A stretch of DNA of 64,000 bases from Homarus americanus (GCF_018991925.1 NW_024722158.1:8059207-8123206); one strand, 5' to 3'. Positions 47,427-59,315 are shown, counted from the first letter of the stretch. Notes: generated by a model from the sequence alone, not told the origin. Numbers and translations: made by a program.

Positions 47427-47996
47427 TGTTTACATGTGTGGTTTGTTTACATGTGCGGTTTGTTTACATGTGTGGTTTGTTTACATGAGTGGTTTGTTTA
47501 CATGAGTGGTTTGTTTACATGAGTGGTTTGTTTACATGAGTGGTTTGTTTACATGTGCGGTTTGTTTACATGTGTGGTTTGTTTACATGTGTGGTTTGTT
47601 TACATGTGTGGTTTGTTTACATGTGTGGTTTGTTTACATGTGTGTGGTTTGTTTACATGGGTGGTTTGTTTACATGAGTGGTTTGTTTACATGAGTGGTT
47701 TGTTTATGTGCGGTTTGTTAACATGTGTGTGGTATGTTTACATGTGTGGTTTTGGTGTTTACATGTGTGGTTTGTTTACATGTGTGGTTTGTTTACATGT
47801 GTGTGGTTTGTTTACATGGGTGGTTTGTTTACATGAGTGGTTTGTTTACATGAGTGGTTTGTTTACATGGGTGGTTTGTTTACATGTGTGGTTTGTTTAC
47901 ATGTGTGGTTTGTTTACATGTGTGGTTTGTTTACATGTGCGGTTTGTTTACATGTGTGTGGTATGTTTTCATGTGTGGTTTGTTTACATGAGTGAT
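47427..47996. repeat. Minisatellite, 17-bp GTTTGTTTACATGTGTG units
   Basis: About 33 copies with variants (ACATGAGTG, ACATGGGTG, ACATGTGCG). GTTTGTTTAC is a forkhead-type motif, present in each unit. Open frames here are artefacts. Confidence 0.95.
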
Positions 47997-48104
47997 ATAT
48001 AATGACATGTATCGATAGATAGATAGAGAGATTTGTTTTTTTAAGATTTTATGCTATTGTTGGTGTTTCTTTGTTTTTTGTGTTTATGAAATGGTGTTTG
48101 TTGT

Positions 48105-48124
48105 TCTCTCTCTCTCTCTCTCTT

Positions 48125-48190
<66 letters not shown>
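48105..48190. repeat. (CT)n microsatellite
   Basis: CT with two TTTCT variants. Confidence 1.
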
Positions 48191-48194
<4 letters not shown>

Positions 48195-48279
48195 ACATAC
48201 AAAATTACTGGGGTAGAAAAAACGATTTACTTTTGAACTTTGCGAAAAAATACCTGACCTCTGCAGATGTGACCAGGTA

Positions 48280-48715
48280 TAAGCGAGGCTGCAGTCAGGT
48301 GTGTCAGGGTTTACAGTCAGATACAGTCACATTTGTAGGCCCAGTTGTAATGGTGTGGTTTAAGTTACAGGGAGAGTTACAGTTAGTTACAATGAGTTAC
48401 AGTCAGGTGCAGTGGGAGTTACAGCTATTTGCAGTGAGAGTTACAGCCAGCTACAGAGAGGATTAGAGCCTGGTGCAGTGAGTTACAGTGAGAATTACAG
48501 GCAGTTACAGTGAGAGTTCCCGCCAAATATAAGGATAATTACAGTGAGTTATAACAAGTTACAGTGAGTTACAGTCAAGTACAATGAGTTACAGTCTCAT
48601 ACAGTGAGTGTTATAGCTAGTTACAATGAGTTACAGCCAGGTATAGTGAGAATTACAGTCAGATACAGTGGGTTTTACATTGAGGTACAGTGAAATACAG
48701 TGAAAGTTATAGAGA
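48280..48715. repeat. Minisatellite, 11 to 12-bp AGTTACAGTGAG units
   Basis: Many degenerate GTTACAGTGAGAGTTACAG units. No gene. Confidence 0.85.
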
Positions 48716-48804
48716 GAGGTGCACACCAGTTTGGCACGACAGTTGAAGCCCCACAGGCAAAAAATCTTGTTAAAGGCAGGATCGGAAACTTTACATCCAG
48801 GGTC

Positions 48805-48847
<43 letters not shown>

Positions 48848-48933
48848 CTACAGGAGTGGGGCAAAATAATACTGCTGCACTGGGCTGTAGTCATAATGAA
48901 ATTGGGACAGTGAATTTGATTGGCAGATGTTGC

Positions 48934-48966
<33 letters not shown>
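48805..48966. repeat. (TG)n ... (CA)n pair
   Basis: TG 48807-48842 and CA 48935-48966 flank about 90 bp of unique DNA as inverted complements. Confidence 0.95.
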
Positions 48967-48968
<2 letters not shown>

Positions 48969-49299
48969 GCATTATAGTGGAGGTGATTTATTGATTGTTT
49001 ATACCTGACCAGCTAACTAGGATTAACTAACATGGATAAATTTAACCATTTTTTTTTATTCTATGATGAACTAAAATTATAAATGAGATAAGTGATGAGG
49101 ATTTTTTTTTCATAGGATTAACTACGTCCTCGTGGGTAAATGGGAAGATGTGAACTTTTTTTTTTTCGTGTGATGGACTAAAGTGGACCGAGTGTTTTAT
49201 TTGGTGTTTTTTCCCCCAGGATGATCTAGAACGCGTGTCTGTCTTCATCATCCGGTTATGTCAGGATTATTTAGTTTGCTCGATTTTTTTTTAGGTCAA

Positions 49300-49515
49300 T
49301 TGGGTGTTAGCCGTAATAGGTCACGGCTATAATAGACCCCAATGATAATAGACCCTATAGTCCTTCTAGACACCATGCTTAATTGACCCTACTTGGACTG
49401 GGGTCTTTATTAGGACCGGGGTCTACAAGTACTGGGGCCAACTAGAACTGGGATCTCCTACGACTGGGGTCTGCGAGGTCTTAGGGTCTGATAGGACTGG
49501 AGACCATTTGACTTA
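49300..49515. repeat. Degenerate minisatellite, GGACTGGGGTCTATTAG-type units
   Basis: AATAGACCCCAATGATAATA and ACTGGGGTCTttATTAGGAC variants with period around 20 bp. Confidence 0.65.
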
Positions 49516-49599
49516 AGCAGTATTATCGCATCTAGGTCATAGCTGTGTTAGGGTGTTGCTTTGTTCATCCTGCGGTAAAAATATTCTCCCCTTTAATTT

Positions 49600-49986
49600 G
49601 AGATGAACGAAGGGGGAGGAAAAGATAAAGAGGGGAGAGAAGAAAAGAAGAGGGAGAAGAATGTAAGGGAAGGGGAAGTGAGGGGAGGAAGAGAGAGAAG
49701 AGGAAACGGAAGAGGGCAAGGAGGAGAAAGAGGGAGGGAAAGAGGAAGAGCCTTGAAGAGAAGCGGGAGTGAATGGTAAAAAGAATAAGTAAGGGAGAGA
49801 ATGGAAAAGAAACTATGAAAAATGAGGATAAAAAGGGAAATGGAGAAGTGGCAGAGAAAAAACGAGACTGGGAAAGGAATAGACAAAGAGAGAGGGAGAG
49901 GGGAACATAGAGAGAAAAGGAGAGAGGTATAGAAAGAGAATACGGAAGACAAAATGATGAGAGAAGCAGAGAGAGAGAGAGAGAGG
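49600..49986. repeat. Purine-rich GA/GGA/GAAA tract
   Basis: Almost pure purine, ending in (GA)n. The Ser/Phe/Leu minus frames are artefacts. Confidence 0.85.
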
Positions 49987-50090
49987 TCCCAGGTGTATAT
50001 TATATCAGGTGTTTAATTCTGGATGAGGTTCTTTGATGCCAGGTAGTGAGAAGGAGACCGTGACATGACCTGACCCATGTTGTCCCTGTG

Positions 50091-50133
50091 TGCGTGTGTG
50101 TGCGTGTGTGTGTGTGTGTGCGTGTGCGTGTGA
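50091..50133. repeat. (TG/CG)n at the tail of retroelement copy C
   Basis: TGTGTGCGTGTGTGTGCGTG variants end at the (TAA)n tail. Confidence 0.95.
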
Positions 50134-50339
50134 GTAATAATAATAATAATTAACGGTTTATTGAAAGAGCATTGCAGCAGGAAGACTGAAAATATACAGT
50201 TACATAATTGGGGAATGGGTCACTTGATTTACAAATAATATACAAGTAACATAAGTGATACAAATATGATATATAATAACTAGGTGGGGAGAAGGTCAAA
50301 CTACAGGGCATTTCAACATAGTGACAGTGCAAAAAGTAA
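50134..50339 (-). mobile_element. Solo 3' UTR piece of the (TAA)n-tailed non-LTR family (copy C)
   Basis: The sequence TAATTAACGGTTTATTGAAA and the following 180 bp closely match the 3' UTR of copy A, including the stretches GCATTTCAACATAGTGACAG and CTGAAAATATACAGTTACAT. The tail side is flanked by TG/CG repeats (50091-50133) and the other side by (TG)n (50340-50354). No coding part remains. Confidence 0.8.
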
Positions 50340-50536
50340 ATGTGTGTGTGTGTGACAGTATATGAGGGAAGCGTCCTGAACACCTGTTGAGTGGTTCGTG
50401 TTAATCAAGACCAGGTGAGCTACCTTGATTCTTTTCCCACTTCCCCTGAGTTCACCTGTGGAGTAACGCACAGGTATACATGGGCGTGTACACACAGGCA
50501 CTTACAGGTACATACATAACATATGAACGCACATTA

Positions 50537-50538
<2 letters not shown>

Positions 50539-50583
<45 letters not shown>
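50539..50583. repeat. (CA)n microsatellite
   Basis: About 44 bp CA. Confidence 1.
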
Positions 50584-50586
<3 letters not shown>

Positions 50587-50648
50587 CTCATTCAGTCAGT
50601 ATGAATGGACAGTGAAGTTGCAGTGGCAGTCTTATGAGATCCTTTAAT

Positions 50649-50649
<1 letters not shown>

Positions 50650-50686
<37 letters not shown>

Positions 50687-50945
50687 ACCTATCACTCTGT
50701 CTGTCTGTCTGTCTGTCTGCCCACTTACATGCCTATCTACCTGTCTGCCCACTTACATGCCTGTCTGTCTGTCTGTCTGTCTGCTTACATGCCTATCTAC
50801 CTGTCTGCCCACTTACATGCCTGTCTGTCTGTCTGTCTGCCCACTTACATGCCTGCCTACCTACCTGTCTGTCTACCTGCCTGGCTGTCTACCTGTCTGT
50901 CTGTCTGTCTGCCCACTTGCATGCCTGTCTACCTGTCTGTCTGTC
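50650..50945. repeat. (CT)n then (CTGT)n/CTAC minisatellite
   Basis: CT to 50683, then CTGTCTGTCTGC and CCCACTTACATGCCTATCTA units of about 60 bp. Confidence 0.9.
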
Positions 50946-51069
50946 CACTCACACACCAGTACAGACACTGCCGCCGGTGTGTGTAAAAATATTAGTAGAT
51001 ACAAATTATTTCTATCATCTGACCAGCACCACGGCCCGCCACCTCCCAAACCTTACCTCTCCTCTCCTC

Positions 51070-51300
51070 TCTCACATCCATTTCTAACCCTCTTCCGCCC
51101 TTTTCTAAAACCTCTGCGCTCTTTTCTAATTTCCTTTCGACCCTTTAATACCCTCCCTTTCTAAACCCTCTTTCGCCCTTTTCTAACTTCCTCTCGACCC
51201 TTTAATACCCTCCCTTTCTAAACCCTCTTCCGCCCTTTTCTAAAACTTCTACACCCTTTTTTTTAACTTACTTTTGCCCCATTTTAAACCCACCCTACCA
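51070..51300. repeat. Pyrimidine-rich minisatellite, CCCTTTCTAAACCCTCTTCC
   Basis: Degenerate units with CGCCCTTTTCTAA and GACCCTTTAATA words; C/T-rich DNA continues to about 51430. Confidence 0.75.
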
Positions 51301-51469
51301 TCCCTTTCTAAAACTCAACTTCCTTCTTGTTTTCTGAACCTTTCGTTTTTCTCACTTTCTACTCCCTTTCTAAACCTTTCCTCTTCCTCGCCTCTCAAAG
51401 ATTCCTCTTCTTTTTTTCAATTTTATCTTTTTTTAAAGTAATTAGTTTTCACACACTAGGTCGTATAAG

Positions 51470-51735
51470 ATGGAGCTGAGTGGTGATGAGGTAGGGAGAT
51501 GACCTGAGGGGAGAAGGGTCATGGGAGGGGTGTGACCTTACCTGGGATGTGAGTGGAGGGGAGTAATGACCTTGTCTGAGGAGGGGTCATGAGAGGGTGA
51601 GGTGACGGAGGGAGGATAGTGACCTTGTCTGGGGAGGGGAAAGGAGGAAGGATGGAGAGGGGTCAAGAGAGGGGAGAGAGATCACTTGGGCCTGGGGAGG
51701 GGACGAGTGAGGGGAGGTGAGGTCAGGTCAGGCAG
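51470..51735. repeat. G-rich minisatellite with AGTGACCTTGTCTGAGG
   Basis: Degenerate units of about 60 bp, GAGGGGAG-rich with GTGACCTTGTCTG words. Confidence 0.7.
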
Positions 51736-51812
51736 GTAGGAGGTGACCTGGTCGCTCTTACCCGCCTGCATCTTTGACACCAAGATCTTGTGACCTGATA
51801 GCGAATGAGCAG

Positions 51813-51815
<3 letters not shown>

Positions 51816-51853
<38 letters not shown>
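51816..51853. repeat. (CT)n microsatellite
   Basis: About 38 bp CT. Confidence 1.
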
Positions 51854-51855
<2 letters not shown>

Positions 51856-52114
51856 ATCAAGTGAGGGACTCGGCTGACTCTTGCCATTTGTATATTGACA
51901 AGGAAATGGAATAATAACAGGAAAAAATGAATTGGCAACAGATTGGCCTGACAGCAGATTGAACTGGCAATAGATTCAATTGCCTATAGATTCAACTGAC
52001 AACAGATTGCCCTGACAACAACATGAAATTATCAAAAATATGTTTAGTTGGTTCGTCTAATGAACCCTAACCAGTTCCATCGGGCCCCAACCTAACCTTA
52101 CTCTACCTAATCAT

Positions 52115-52168
52115 TAGTACTGGGGCCCATTAGGACTGGGGCCCATTAGGACTGGGACCCATTTGACC
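52115..52168. repeat. Short GGGGCCCATTAGGACT array
   Basis: Three units of CCCATTAGGACTGGGG, the same words as the 31300 and 3600 arrays. Confidence 0.75.
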
Positions 52169-52210
52169 TCTCAACCTTGTGCCGTAATTCGCCTCCCCCC
52201 ACCCGAGCTC

Positions 52211-52211
<1 letters not shown>

Positions 52212-52296
<85 letters not shown>
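52212..52296. repeat. (CA)n microsatellite
   Basis: About 84 bp CA. Confidence 1.
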
Positions 52297-52299
<3 letters not shown>

Positions 52300-52489
52300 C
52301 CAACTCTAATATACATATAAATATTCTTATGATTACCAAGCCTTCATTTACATGTGTACACCATGACTCACGCACACAAAGCTCTACACACTCACATATT
52401 CTGACCCTTTTGTGGGGTTAATTTGTAATGTATATTCTGTGACCTTTTCATGTTGGGGTAATATTTAAAATACTGTGCCTTTGTATAGT

Positions 52490-52645
52490 GTGCGGTGGCC
52501 TCGTGGACACATCACTCACCTCCCGTCCTTAGGGTTGTTAGTTCGCACTCAGGGGTCCCTCAGTCCACCTAGCTGTGAATGGGCACCTAAGTTTGCAGTT
52601 GGGGAAGTGATGAAGGTCGAGTACAGTGTCTGCCTTACTGCCTAC
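52490..52645 (+). mobile_element. tRNA-derived SINE (type 2)
   Basis: Box A-like TGGCCTCGTGG (52496-52506) and box B-like AGTTCGCACTC (52540-52550) are followed by CAGTCCACCTAGCTGTGAAT and GGGCACCTAAGTTTGCAG. The layout and sequence align with the copy at 16035-16205. No anticodon arm or mature tRNA fold is preserved. Confidence 0.65.
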
Positions 52646-52763
52646 TCACACGTACTAAAAATGACTTAGTCGATGTTCAGTTGTTATCCCACATGACGAG
52701 GCCATTTTTAAAGCGCCTTATTGTATTATGGACAAAAACAATCACCATTTTAAGGATTATTTT

Positions 52764-52765
<2 letters not shown>

Positions 52766-52800
<35 letters not shown>

Positions 52801-52846
52801 AATGTGAGTTTGTGTCTGTCTGTCTACCTATGTCTGTGTCTGGTCG

Positions 52847-52907
<61 letters not shown>

Positions 52908-53210
52908 TACCCCTTTCCTTACCCCCCCCTGTCTCCTCCCTCTTCCGCCATATAAATTTTAAAATCCTCCATCCCATCCCTCCTCTCCTCCCAACTATGC
53001 CATCCTTCCTCTACCCCCCCTACCTTTCCCCGCCCTCCCTCTTCCTTCCCTTCCCCTCCTCCTCTCCCCCCTATATTAATCTTTCATTGTCCTCCACACC
53101 CCCCACCTCCCAACCCCTCCCGTCTACCCTCCCAACCCCCCTCCCGTCTACCCTCCCCCTTCCTCTCCCATCCTATCCCACAACACACAAGTCCCACCCT
53201 TCCGCCAGCT
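52766..53210. repeat. (TG)n, (CT)n and polypyrimidine tract
   Basis: TG 52766-52798, CT 52852-52905, then C/T-rich DNA with CCCCTCCCGTCTACCCTCCC units to about 53175. Confidence 0.95.
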
Positions 53211-53699
53211 GTCCAGGTGTACCAAGGTGTCGTCGCTCCCTGCCTCACCTTCCCTACCTGGCTGTTAAGGCCATTTGAAAGCCTTGAGTTGAACGCCGGG
53301 GCATTTAAGTTGGTCAATAAATTACCCTGGGTAGACGCGGTGCCCAGGGAATGACCTTCGCTGGGTAGATTCATGTAGGCTCCATGGGTAGATTGTTAGA
53401 GGGAGCAGAAAGGAGGTTGGTTAAATTGGATTGATTATTATTATTATTATTAGTTAAAGGAAACATTAATATATTTACCACAATATATTTAACTCCTTGA
53501 CTCCTGATATATGAACAAATATTCTGAGTTTGTCTGTCTGTCAGTATTTACGTGATAGGAATCGTGTCCTCATTGACCTAAATATAAAAAAAAACATTAA
53601 ATTTGCTTGTCCTTAACCTTTGACCTCTTAACACGTTGGTCATAGCTGCCTTAGTGCGGGTGTTGTGTGGTTGTACTCCCGGCAACGCATAGGAAGAGA

Positions 53700-53780
53700 C
53701 ATGTTTGATCAACCAGTCAGCGTGTCAGTCAGTCAGTGTGTCAGTCAGTTAACGTGTCAGTCAGTCTGTCAGTTAGATAG
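53700..53780. repeat. GTCAGTCAGT array
   Basis: CAGTCAGTGTGTCAGTCAGT units before a (CT)n tract. Confidence 0.75.
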
Positions 53781-53798
53781 GAAATGAGAGCACTGGGT

Positions 53799-53801
<3 letters not shown>

Positions 53802-53846
<45 letters not shown>
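53802..53846. repeat. (CT)n microsatellite
   Basis: About 44 bp CT. Confidence 1.
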
Positions 53847-53849
<3 letters not shown>

Positions 53850-53919
53850 CAGGTTCCCCTTGCAGTAGTCAGCCTGAGCTATGCACTTTAAGCCATGCAG
53901 TGCAGCGAGTTCCTGGCGA

Positions 53920-54200
53920 GTGTTGTTTTATGTTATTGTTTTGTGTTGTCTTGTGCTGCGGTGTGTTGTTGTTGTGTTGTAGTATGATGTTGTGTTGGGG
54001 TGAATTGTGTTGTTGTTTTGTGATGCATTGTGTTGTATTGTGGTTCACTGTGTTGTGGTGTTGTATTGTGCTGTTGTGTTGTGTTGTGCTGTTGTGTTGT
54101 TATTGTGTTGCGATGGATTGTGTTGTATTGTGGTGCATTATGTTGTGTTGTGGTGTTGTGATATGTTAGTTTTGTGTTTGTTGCGTTGTGTTGTGTTGTG
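53920..54200. repeat. TTGTG-rich tract
   Basis: Repeated TTGTGTTGTGTTG words, strongly G/T on the + strand. The Cys/Val-rich frame is an artefact. Confidence 0.85.
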
Positions 54201-54289
54201 GAGGTATCATCAACGTCACCGACTGGGACAACAAATGTGTGAAGATTGACAACAGTTGACAACACCAGCAACAAGTACTACTACCACTT

Positions 54290-54450
54290 TCTGCCACCAC
54301 CACTGCTGCTACCACTATCTGTTACAACCACTATCACTTTCTGCCACCACCACTGCTGCTACCACTATCTGTTACAACCACTACCACTTTCTGCCACCAC
54401 CACTGCTGCTACCACTATCTGTTACAACCACTATCACTTTCTGCCACCAC
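54290..54450. repeat. 50-bp tandem repeat CTGCCACCACCACTGCTGCT...
   Basis: Three 50-bp units including ACCACTATCTGTTACAACCA and CTATCACTTT. Confidence 0.9.
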
Positions 54451-54810
54451 TATCCACCACTACCACCACCATCACCTCAACCAAAATCACTACTTCTGTA
54501 AGTACTACCACCACCTCTACTACTACCACAACCACACTACCAACACCACTGCTATCATCACCCGTACCACCACCACAACCACCACCACCCCACAACCACC
54601 CGTACCACCACCGTACCACCACCACCCATTAACACCTCCACACCCTCCACCACCACCCGTACCTACCTACACCACCACCACCTCCACCACCGCCACCACC
54701 ACCGCCACCACCACCACAACCACCTCCACCACCACCACCACCACCACCACCACCACCTCCACCACCACCACCACCACCTCCTCCACCTCCACCACCACCA
54801 CCACCACCCT
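54451..54810. repeat. (ACC)n-rich tract
   Basis: 360 bp of ACC/CCACC triplets with CAA and CTC variants. The polyproline/threonine open frames are artefacts. Confidence 0.9.
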
Positions 54811-54864
54811 CCTTACTCCATGATAATGCAATCTTGGGTTAAAAGCCGACTCCTGTATACTGGC

Positions 54865-55145
54865 ATTGGCGAGGACTCTGTTTCAGCTGCGATTGGCTCG
54901 GATTTTTTGCTGGGATTGAATAGGATTTTTTGCTGGGATTGGCTAGGACTTTATGTTTTTGCTAGGATTGGCTAGGACCTTTTACTGGGATTGAATAGGA
55001 TTTTTTGCTGAGATTGGCTTGGACTTTTAGCTGGAATTGGCTAGAACTTTTTGTTAGGATTGTCTAGGACTATTTTGCCGGTATTGGCTGGGATTGTCTA
55101 GGACTTTTCACTGGGATTAGCTAGGACTTTTCACTGGGATCTTTT
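54865..55145. repeat. Minisatellite GGGATTGGCTAGGACTTTTTGCT
   Basis: About 10 degenerate units of 20 to 28 bp. Each carries GATTGGCT, an inverted CCAAT word. Confidence 0.85.
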
Positions 55146-55439
55146 AAGTATCTTTTTCAATGCCTATTTTTTTTTTATCATGTAGAATATTTTCATTATA
55201 ATTTTCATCTCAAATCAATATTACTATTTTTTATTATTTAACTTTGAAATTATATCCCTCAAATGCATCTTTATCTTCCTTGTCTTAGAACCTTGAGCCT
55301 AACCTTTGTAAATTGAATGAAGGAATACCTCGAGATGTGGAGGTTGACCTTAAATTGAGTTAGGATTGTCACACACTATAACAAGAGGTCGACCTTGTCC
55401 TGTCCTACACCGCCCTCCTCCCTCTTGTCTTTACTTGTG

Positions 55440-55485
55440 TGTAGGAGGTACGGAGGTGCACAATAAACTAGTCCCTGAATCTAAT
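55440..55485 (-). repeat. Dispersed repeat with TTTATTGTGCACC core, copy 2
   Basis: About 35 bp align with the copy at 31108-31142 (GGTGCACAATAAACTAG on the + strand). It is flanked by a pyrimidine-rich stretch. Confidence 0.55.
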
Positions 55486-55528
55486 AAACGGCTTGGGGAA
55501 TTAATTCATTATTGTTTTTATTTTGTAT

Positions 55529-55530
<2 letters not shown>

Positions 55531-55567
<37 letters not shown>

Positions 55568-55583
55568 GTCATCATCATCATCG

Positions 55584-55629
<46 letters not shown>

Positions 55630-55645
55630 TATTATTATTATTATT
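55531..55645. repeat. (CAT)n then (ATT)n
   Basis: About 33 CAT triplets with three CGT variants, then ATT. Confidence 0.98.
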
Positions 55646-55854
55646 TGCAAACAGGTAACTTCGTCATAAACGTAATACGCATATCTCACCTGGAGTTTAC
55701 CTGAGTTGAGGTCATAAGGTGCGTCCCTCCCTCTCCCCCTCCCCTCTCCCCCTCCCCTCTCTCAGTTGGACTCATTGTCACTTGCTCTGGGAGAGTCTCT
55801 TTGAGTTTGTACAGTTTGTGTGTTTAAAACTAACTTTAATTTAATGGATAAAGT

Positions 55855-55856
<2 letters not shown>

Positions 55857-55921
<65 letters not shown>
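55857..55921. repeat. (TG)n microsatellite
   Basis: About 64 bp TG. Confidence 1.
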
Positions 55922-55959
55922 TCGTCACCTGGCTGTCCTAATGTGCGTGTTTCAGAATT

Positions 55960-56047
55960 ACATATACTAACCTAACAAACCTAGATTAAACTTAACCCCC
56001 ACCTTACTTAACCTAGCCTAAACCTAATTAAACTTATCCTAACCTAA
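55960..56047. repeat. Degenerate CCTAA-type array
   Basis: CTAACCTAACAAACCTAG and CTTATCCTAACCTAATC variants, ending at a (CA)n tract. Confidence 0.65.
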
Positions 56048-56074
56048 TCACACACACACACACACACACACATC

Positions 56075-56118
<44 letters not shown>

Positions 56119-56124
56119 CACACA
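56048..56124. repeat. (CA)n with CATCCACG interruptions
   Basis: Imperfect CA block after a CCTAA-type array. Confidence 0.95.
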
Positions 56125-56444
56125 TCCACTTTTTACATCCACGCAGTGTTGAAGGGCTGAGAGTATAATTATCAGGTCAGGAATTATAGGTAATACTCGG
56201 GCGAAACACGATAATCACCTGAGAGCTAGAAGGGCAGATTGGAATAATACAGTCATTTGCCAGGTCTTGGTAATTTGCTTGTGATGTTTTGATTATATTA
56301 TGTATGTTGTTTGTTAATGTTGTGTTTGTTTTTTGTTAATGTTTTTATGGTGTTTGTTTTTTGTTTGGGTTTGTTTAAATTTTGTGGTTGTTGATGTTTT
56401 TGTTAGAATTACTATTGTTTTTAATTTTTTATTGCTATGATTTG

Positions 56445-56478
56445 TATTATTATTATTATTTTTTTTTTATTATTATTA

Positions 56479-56534
<56 letters not shown>
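56445..56534. repeat. (ATT)n microsatellite
   Basis: About 28 triplets with one T-run. Confidence 0.98.
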
Positions 56535-56649
56535 TCGTGTTACAAGAGATAAGACATGCAGATGCGGTTGACAGGGTAGAGTCTCAGAGTAATTCAGACG
56601 ACATTGTTTCTTCACTGTTTGTCGTAAAGTGAGTCCGTCAGATACTGTT

Positions 56650-56813
56650 TAACGTCACCAATTAAGTCAGGTTATCTTAGTTTAGCTTAGCCTTGCTTGG
56701 GTTGGGTTATATTAGCTTAGGTTAGCTTGGATTAGTTTAGTGTAGATTAGGTTAGCTTAGCCTTGCTTGGATTAGTTTAGGTTTTGTTATATTAGGTTAA
56801 GTTAGGCTATCTT
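56650..56813. repeat. TTAGG-derived array ending at the assembly gap
   Basis: GGTTAGCTTAGCCTTGCTTG-type units (TTAGG variants) run up to the N block. The gap probably falls inside this repeat. Confidence 0.7.
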
Positions 56814-56912
56814 NNNNNNNNNNNNNNNNNNNNNNNNNNNNNNNNNNNNNNNNNNNNNNNNNNNNNNNNNNNNNNNNNNNNNNNNNNNNNNNNNNNNNNN
56901 NNNNNNNNNNNN
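56814..56912. other. Assembly gap (99 N)
   Basis: A run of N between a TTAGG-like array and unique AT-rich sequence. Its length looks like a fixed scaffold spacer, so the true distance is unknown. Confidence 1.
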
Positions 56913-57172
56913 TCATATTAAAAAAAGATATATGAGAAAAGTTTTGAAAAAGAAATTAGAAAGTTTAATATAGGGCCTATATACTGTACTTAATAGGTCC
57001 TATATAGTGCTTTAATATAACCCATACTATATTATAATAGATGCTACACTCAGATCATGTTAATTAGTTATATTTTGTGCTATATTACAAGTCTACGCGT
57101 ATTATACTGACATATTATGACTTTGCCTGTATCAAACTGACATATTGTACCATATTGCATGTCTACACATAT

Positions 57173-57173
<1 letters not shown>

Positions 57174-57263
<90 letters not shown>

Positions 57264-57490
57264 CCCTTTCATCCCTTCCCTCTTTCTCTTCAATTCTCCT
57301 CCTGTTCCTCCCACCTCCACCTCCCCTCCCCTCTCCTACCACCTCCCCCTTCCTCTACACCACCTCCACCCCTCCCCCTACCACCGCCCCTTCCTCTCCC
57401 CTACTACCTCCACCTCCCCCCCCCACCACCCCCTTCCTCTCCCCACCTCCACCTCCCCCACCTCCCCCCTCCCTCTTCCCTACAACTAAC
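57174..57490. repeat. (CT)n followed by polypyrimidine tract
   Basis: CT to 57258, then CCACCTCCCC-rich C/T DNA. Pro/Ser/Leu frames are artefacts. Confidence 0.95.
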
Positions 57491-57599
57491 CCCCCCAGTC
57501 AAGGCCACAATCGCCCACTGCCTCCCCAGAGTGCCAACACTGACCATATCATCTTGGTGTTATGGCCTTGTGCAGTTACATCCTCATCTTTGCATCTTA

Positions 57600-57692
57600 C
57601 CCAGATTCGGAATTGGATTTGGTCTCGGATTCGGATTTAGTCATGGATTCGGTTTTGGATTTGGTCTCGGATTCGGTCTCGGATTCAGAGCG
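57600..57692. repeat. GGATTCGGTTTTGGATTTGG array
   Basis: 12-bp-type units encoding (GF)n in one frame. Too degenerate and too short to call coding. Confidence 0.7.
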
Positions 57693-57779
57693 ATGGAGGG
57701 AGAGGGGAAGGGATGGAAGGATAGATAGATACAAAGAAATAAAAGACGGGGAGGTAGGGAGAGAAACAGAAAAAGAAAG

Positions 57780-58734
57780 TTAGAGAGGATGGAGGGAGGG
57801 AGAGAGAGAGAGAGAGAGACCTTGGTTAACACAGTTTGGAACATTATAAATGAATTATCTAAAAAAATTATACTAATTATATTGATATTCCATTTATCAA
57901 CAACTATAAATACCGGAAACAAAAGAGACTCGGAACAAAAGACAATCGCATGCACCTCATCTATATATACTTTATTCCAATTATCCTCACTTTAATTTAT
58001 TCGATAATTTTATTGATTTATCTGTTTGTCATTATTATGGAAGATATTATTTTTCGCATTAACATAGATATAAGAATTACGACATGCACTGTAAACAACG
58101 AAAGTATAGATGACACAAAGTCAACAATAAGATTCATGGAAAACAAATGAAGATCGTCAGGAGAGGAAGGCAAGGACGCTCGTACGAAGCTCATTTGTCA
58201 CCTGATCCTCCCAGACGTCCCGCCGCCATGCTGGATTCCTTTCGTATCTCGATAGATTCCAGGGAGTGTTTGAGAGCGTGACGTTTATTCTCGTTTATCG
58301 GCTCGTATGTCATCTTCACTGCTTTATCGGTTAAGATTCACAGTTTAGTATTTTTTTCTTTATAATTTCTCGCACGTGATTGGTGATGATAATAATAATA
58401 ATAGTATCGACAAAAGAAACAACAACGTAACACAACAAAAACTCAACAAATAACAATAACAACAAAAGCAACAACAATAACAAGGTCACGTGTGATAATC
58501 AGGTCATATAAGAAGACTTTCATCCACCTATTACCATCTTAACGCCCCCCAGGAGACTACAACACACTATAGGCCTATAACAATCCTACATAGGCCTACT
58601 CTACCTTCTCTCTGACGCATCCTACTTATGGTTCGTGATTCTTGTGGGCTTTTTTTTTGCGTTATGAAGGATTGTAGGATCTAGTGAAGGATTCTTGTTG
58701 TGATATAGTGATGAGGGTTGAGTTTGAGGGGTAA
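57780..58734. other. Unique AT-rich DNA, no gene recognised
   Basis: No RT motif, RNA gene or convincing exon; ACAACA-rich around 58430-58480. Confidence 0.5.
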
Positions 58735-58930
58735 AGGGAGAGAAATTTAACGTAGGAACTTTTGAGAATCTTATCTTTGTGTCGCAACTTAAGTGAATAG
58801 GTTAGAGGTGTTCTTGTACGAGTATTATCAATTAAGGAATAATTTAACTTGCGATCTTTTAAGATTTTATTATTGTGTCATAACTTAAGAGGCACAAACC
58901 ATTAAAATATGAACATTTTTCTTAAGTGAA
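58735..58930 (-). repeat. AT-rich dispersed repeat, locus 4 (inverted)
   Basis: The reverse complement of AAATTTAACGTAGGAACTTT and GAGAATCTTATC matches the unit of locus 3. A second diverged unit follows. Confidence 0.6.
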
Positions 58931-58956
58931 CAAGGTAGAGATATCCAGTTTGATGG

Positions 58957-59075
58957 GGTGGGGTGGGGAGGAGTGGGGTGGGGTGGTGTAGAGAGGGGTG
59001 GGGTGGGGAGGAGTGGGGTAGTGTAGGGAGGTGTAGGGTGGGGTGGTGTAGAGAGGGGTGGGGAGGAGTGTTTTT
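58957..59075. repeat. G-rich minisatellite (left of the Jockey-like element)
   Basis: GGGGTGGGGTGGTGTAGAGA and GGGGTGGGGAGGAGTG units. It matches the array right of the element at 61383. Confidence 0.85.
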
Positions 59076-59315
59076 TTAGAGAAAGGAGGGGTGAAAGAGG
59101 TGGAGGAAGGAAGTTATAGTTCGGAAATTGAAGAAATTTAGGAGGAGGTAAGAGAGGGCGGGCTGACCGCCTAGTTAAGCTAATTGCTGTTAGGGTTGTG
59201 TCATGGGTTATTTATTGTCTGTCGGTACAGGCACTAGACATCCTACCCTGTCCCATATATGGGTGTTCTGAGGGCCTTATTTCATATTCCGCCGACCCTA
59301 CTGGCGGATGTTGGT

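Noticed and set aside
54434..54810. Polyproline or polythreonine protein
   Set aside because: (ACC)n trinucleotide expansion with no flanking coding sequence.
57502..57640. Exon-like frame after ACTAACCCCCCCAG
   Set aside because: No donor or domain. The acceptor-like tract is the end of a polypyrimidine repeat and the frame runs into a GGATTCGG repeat.
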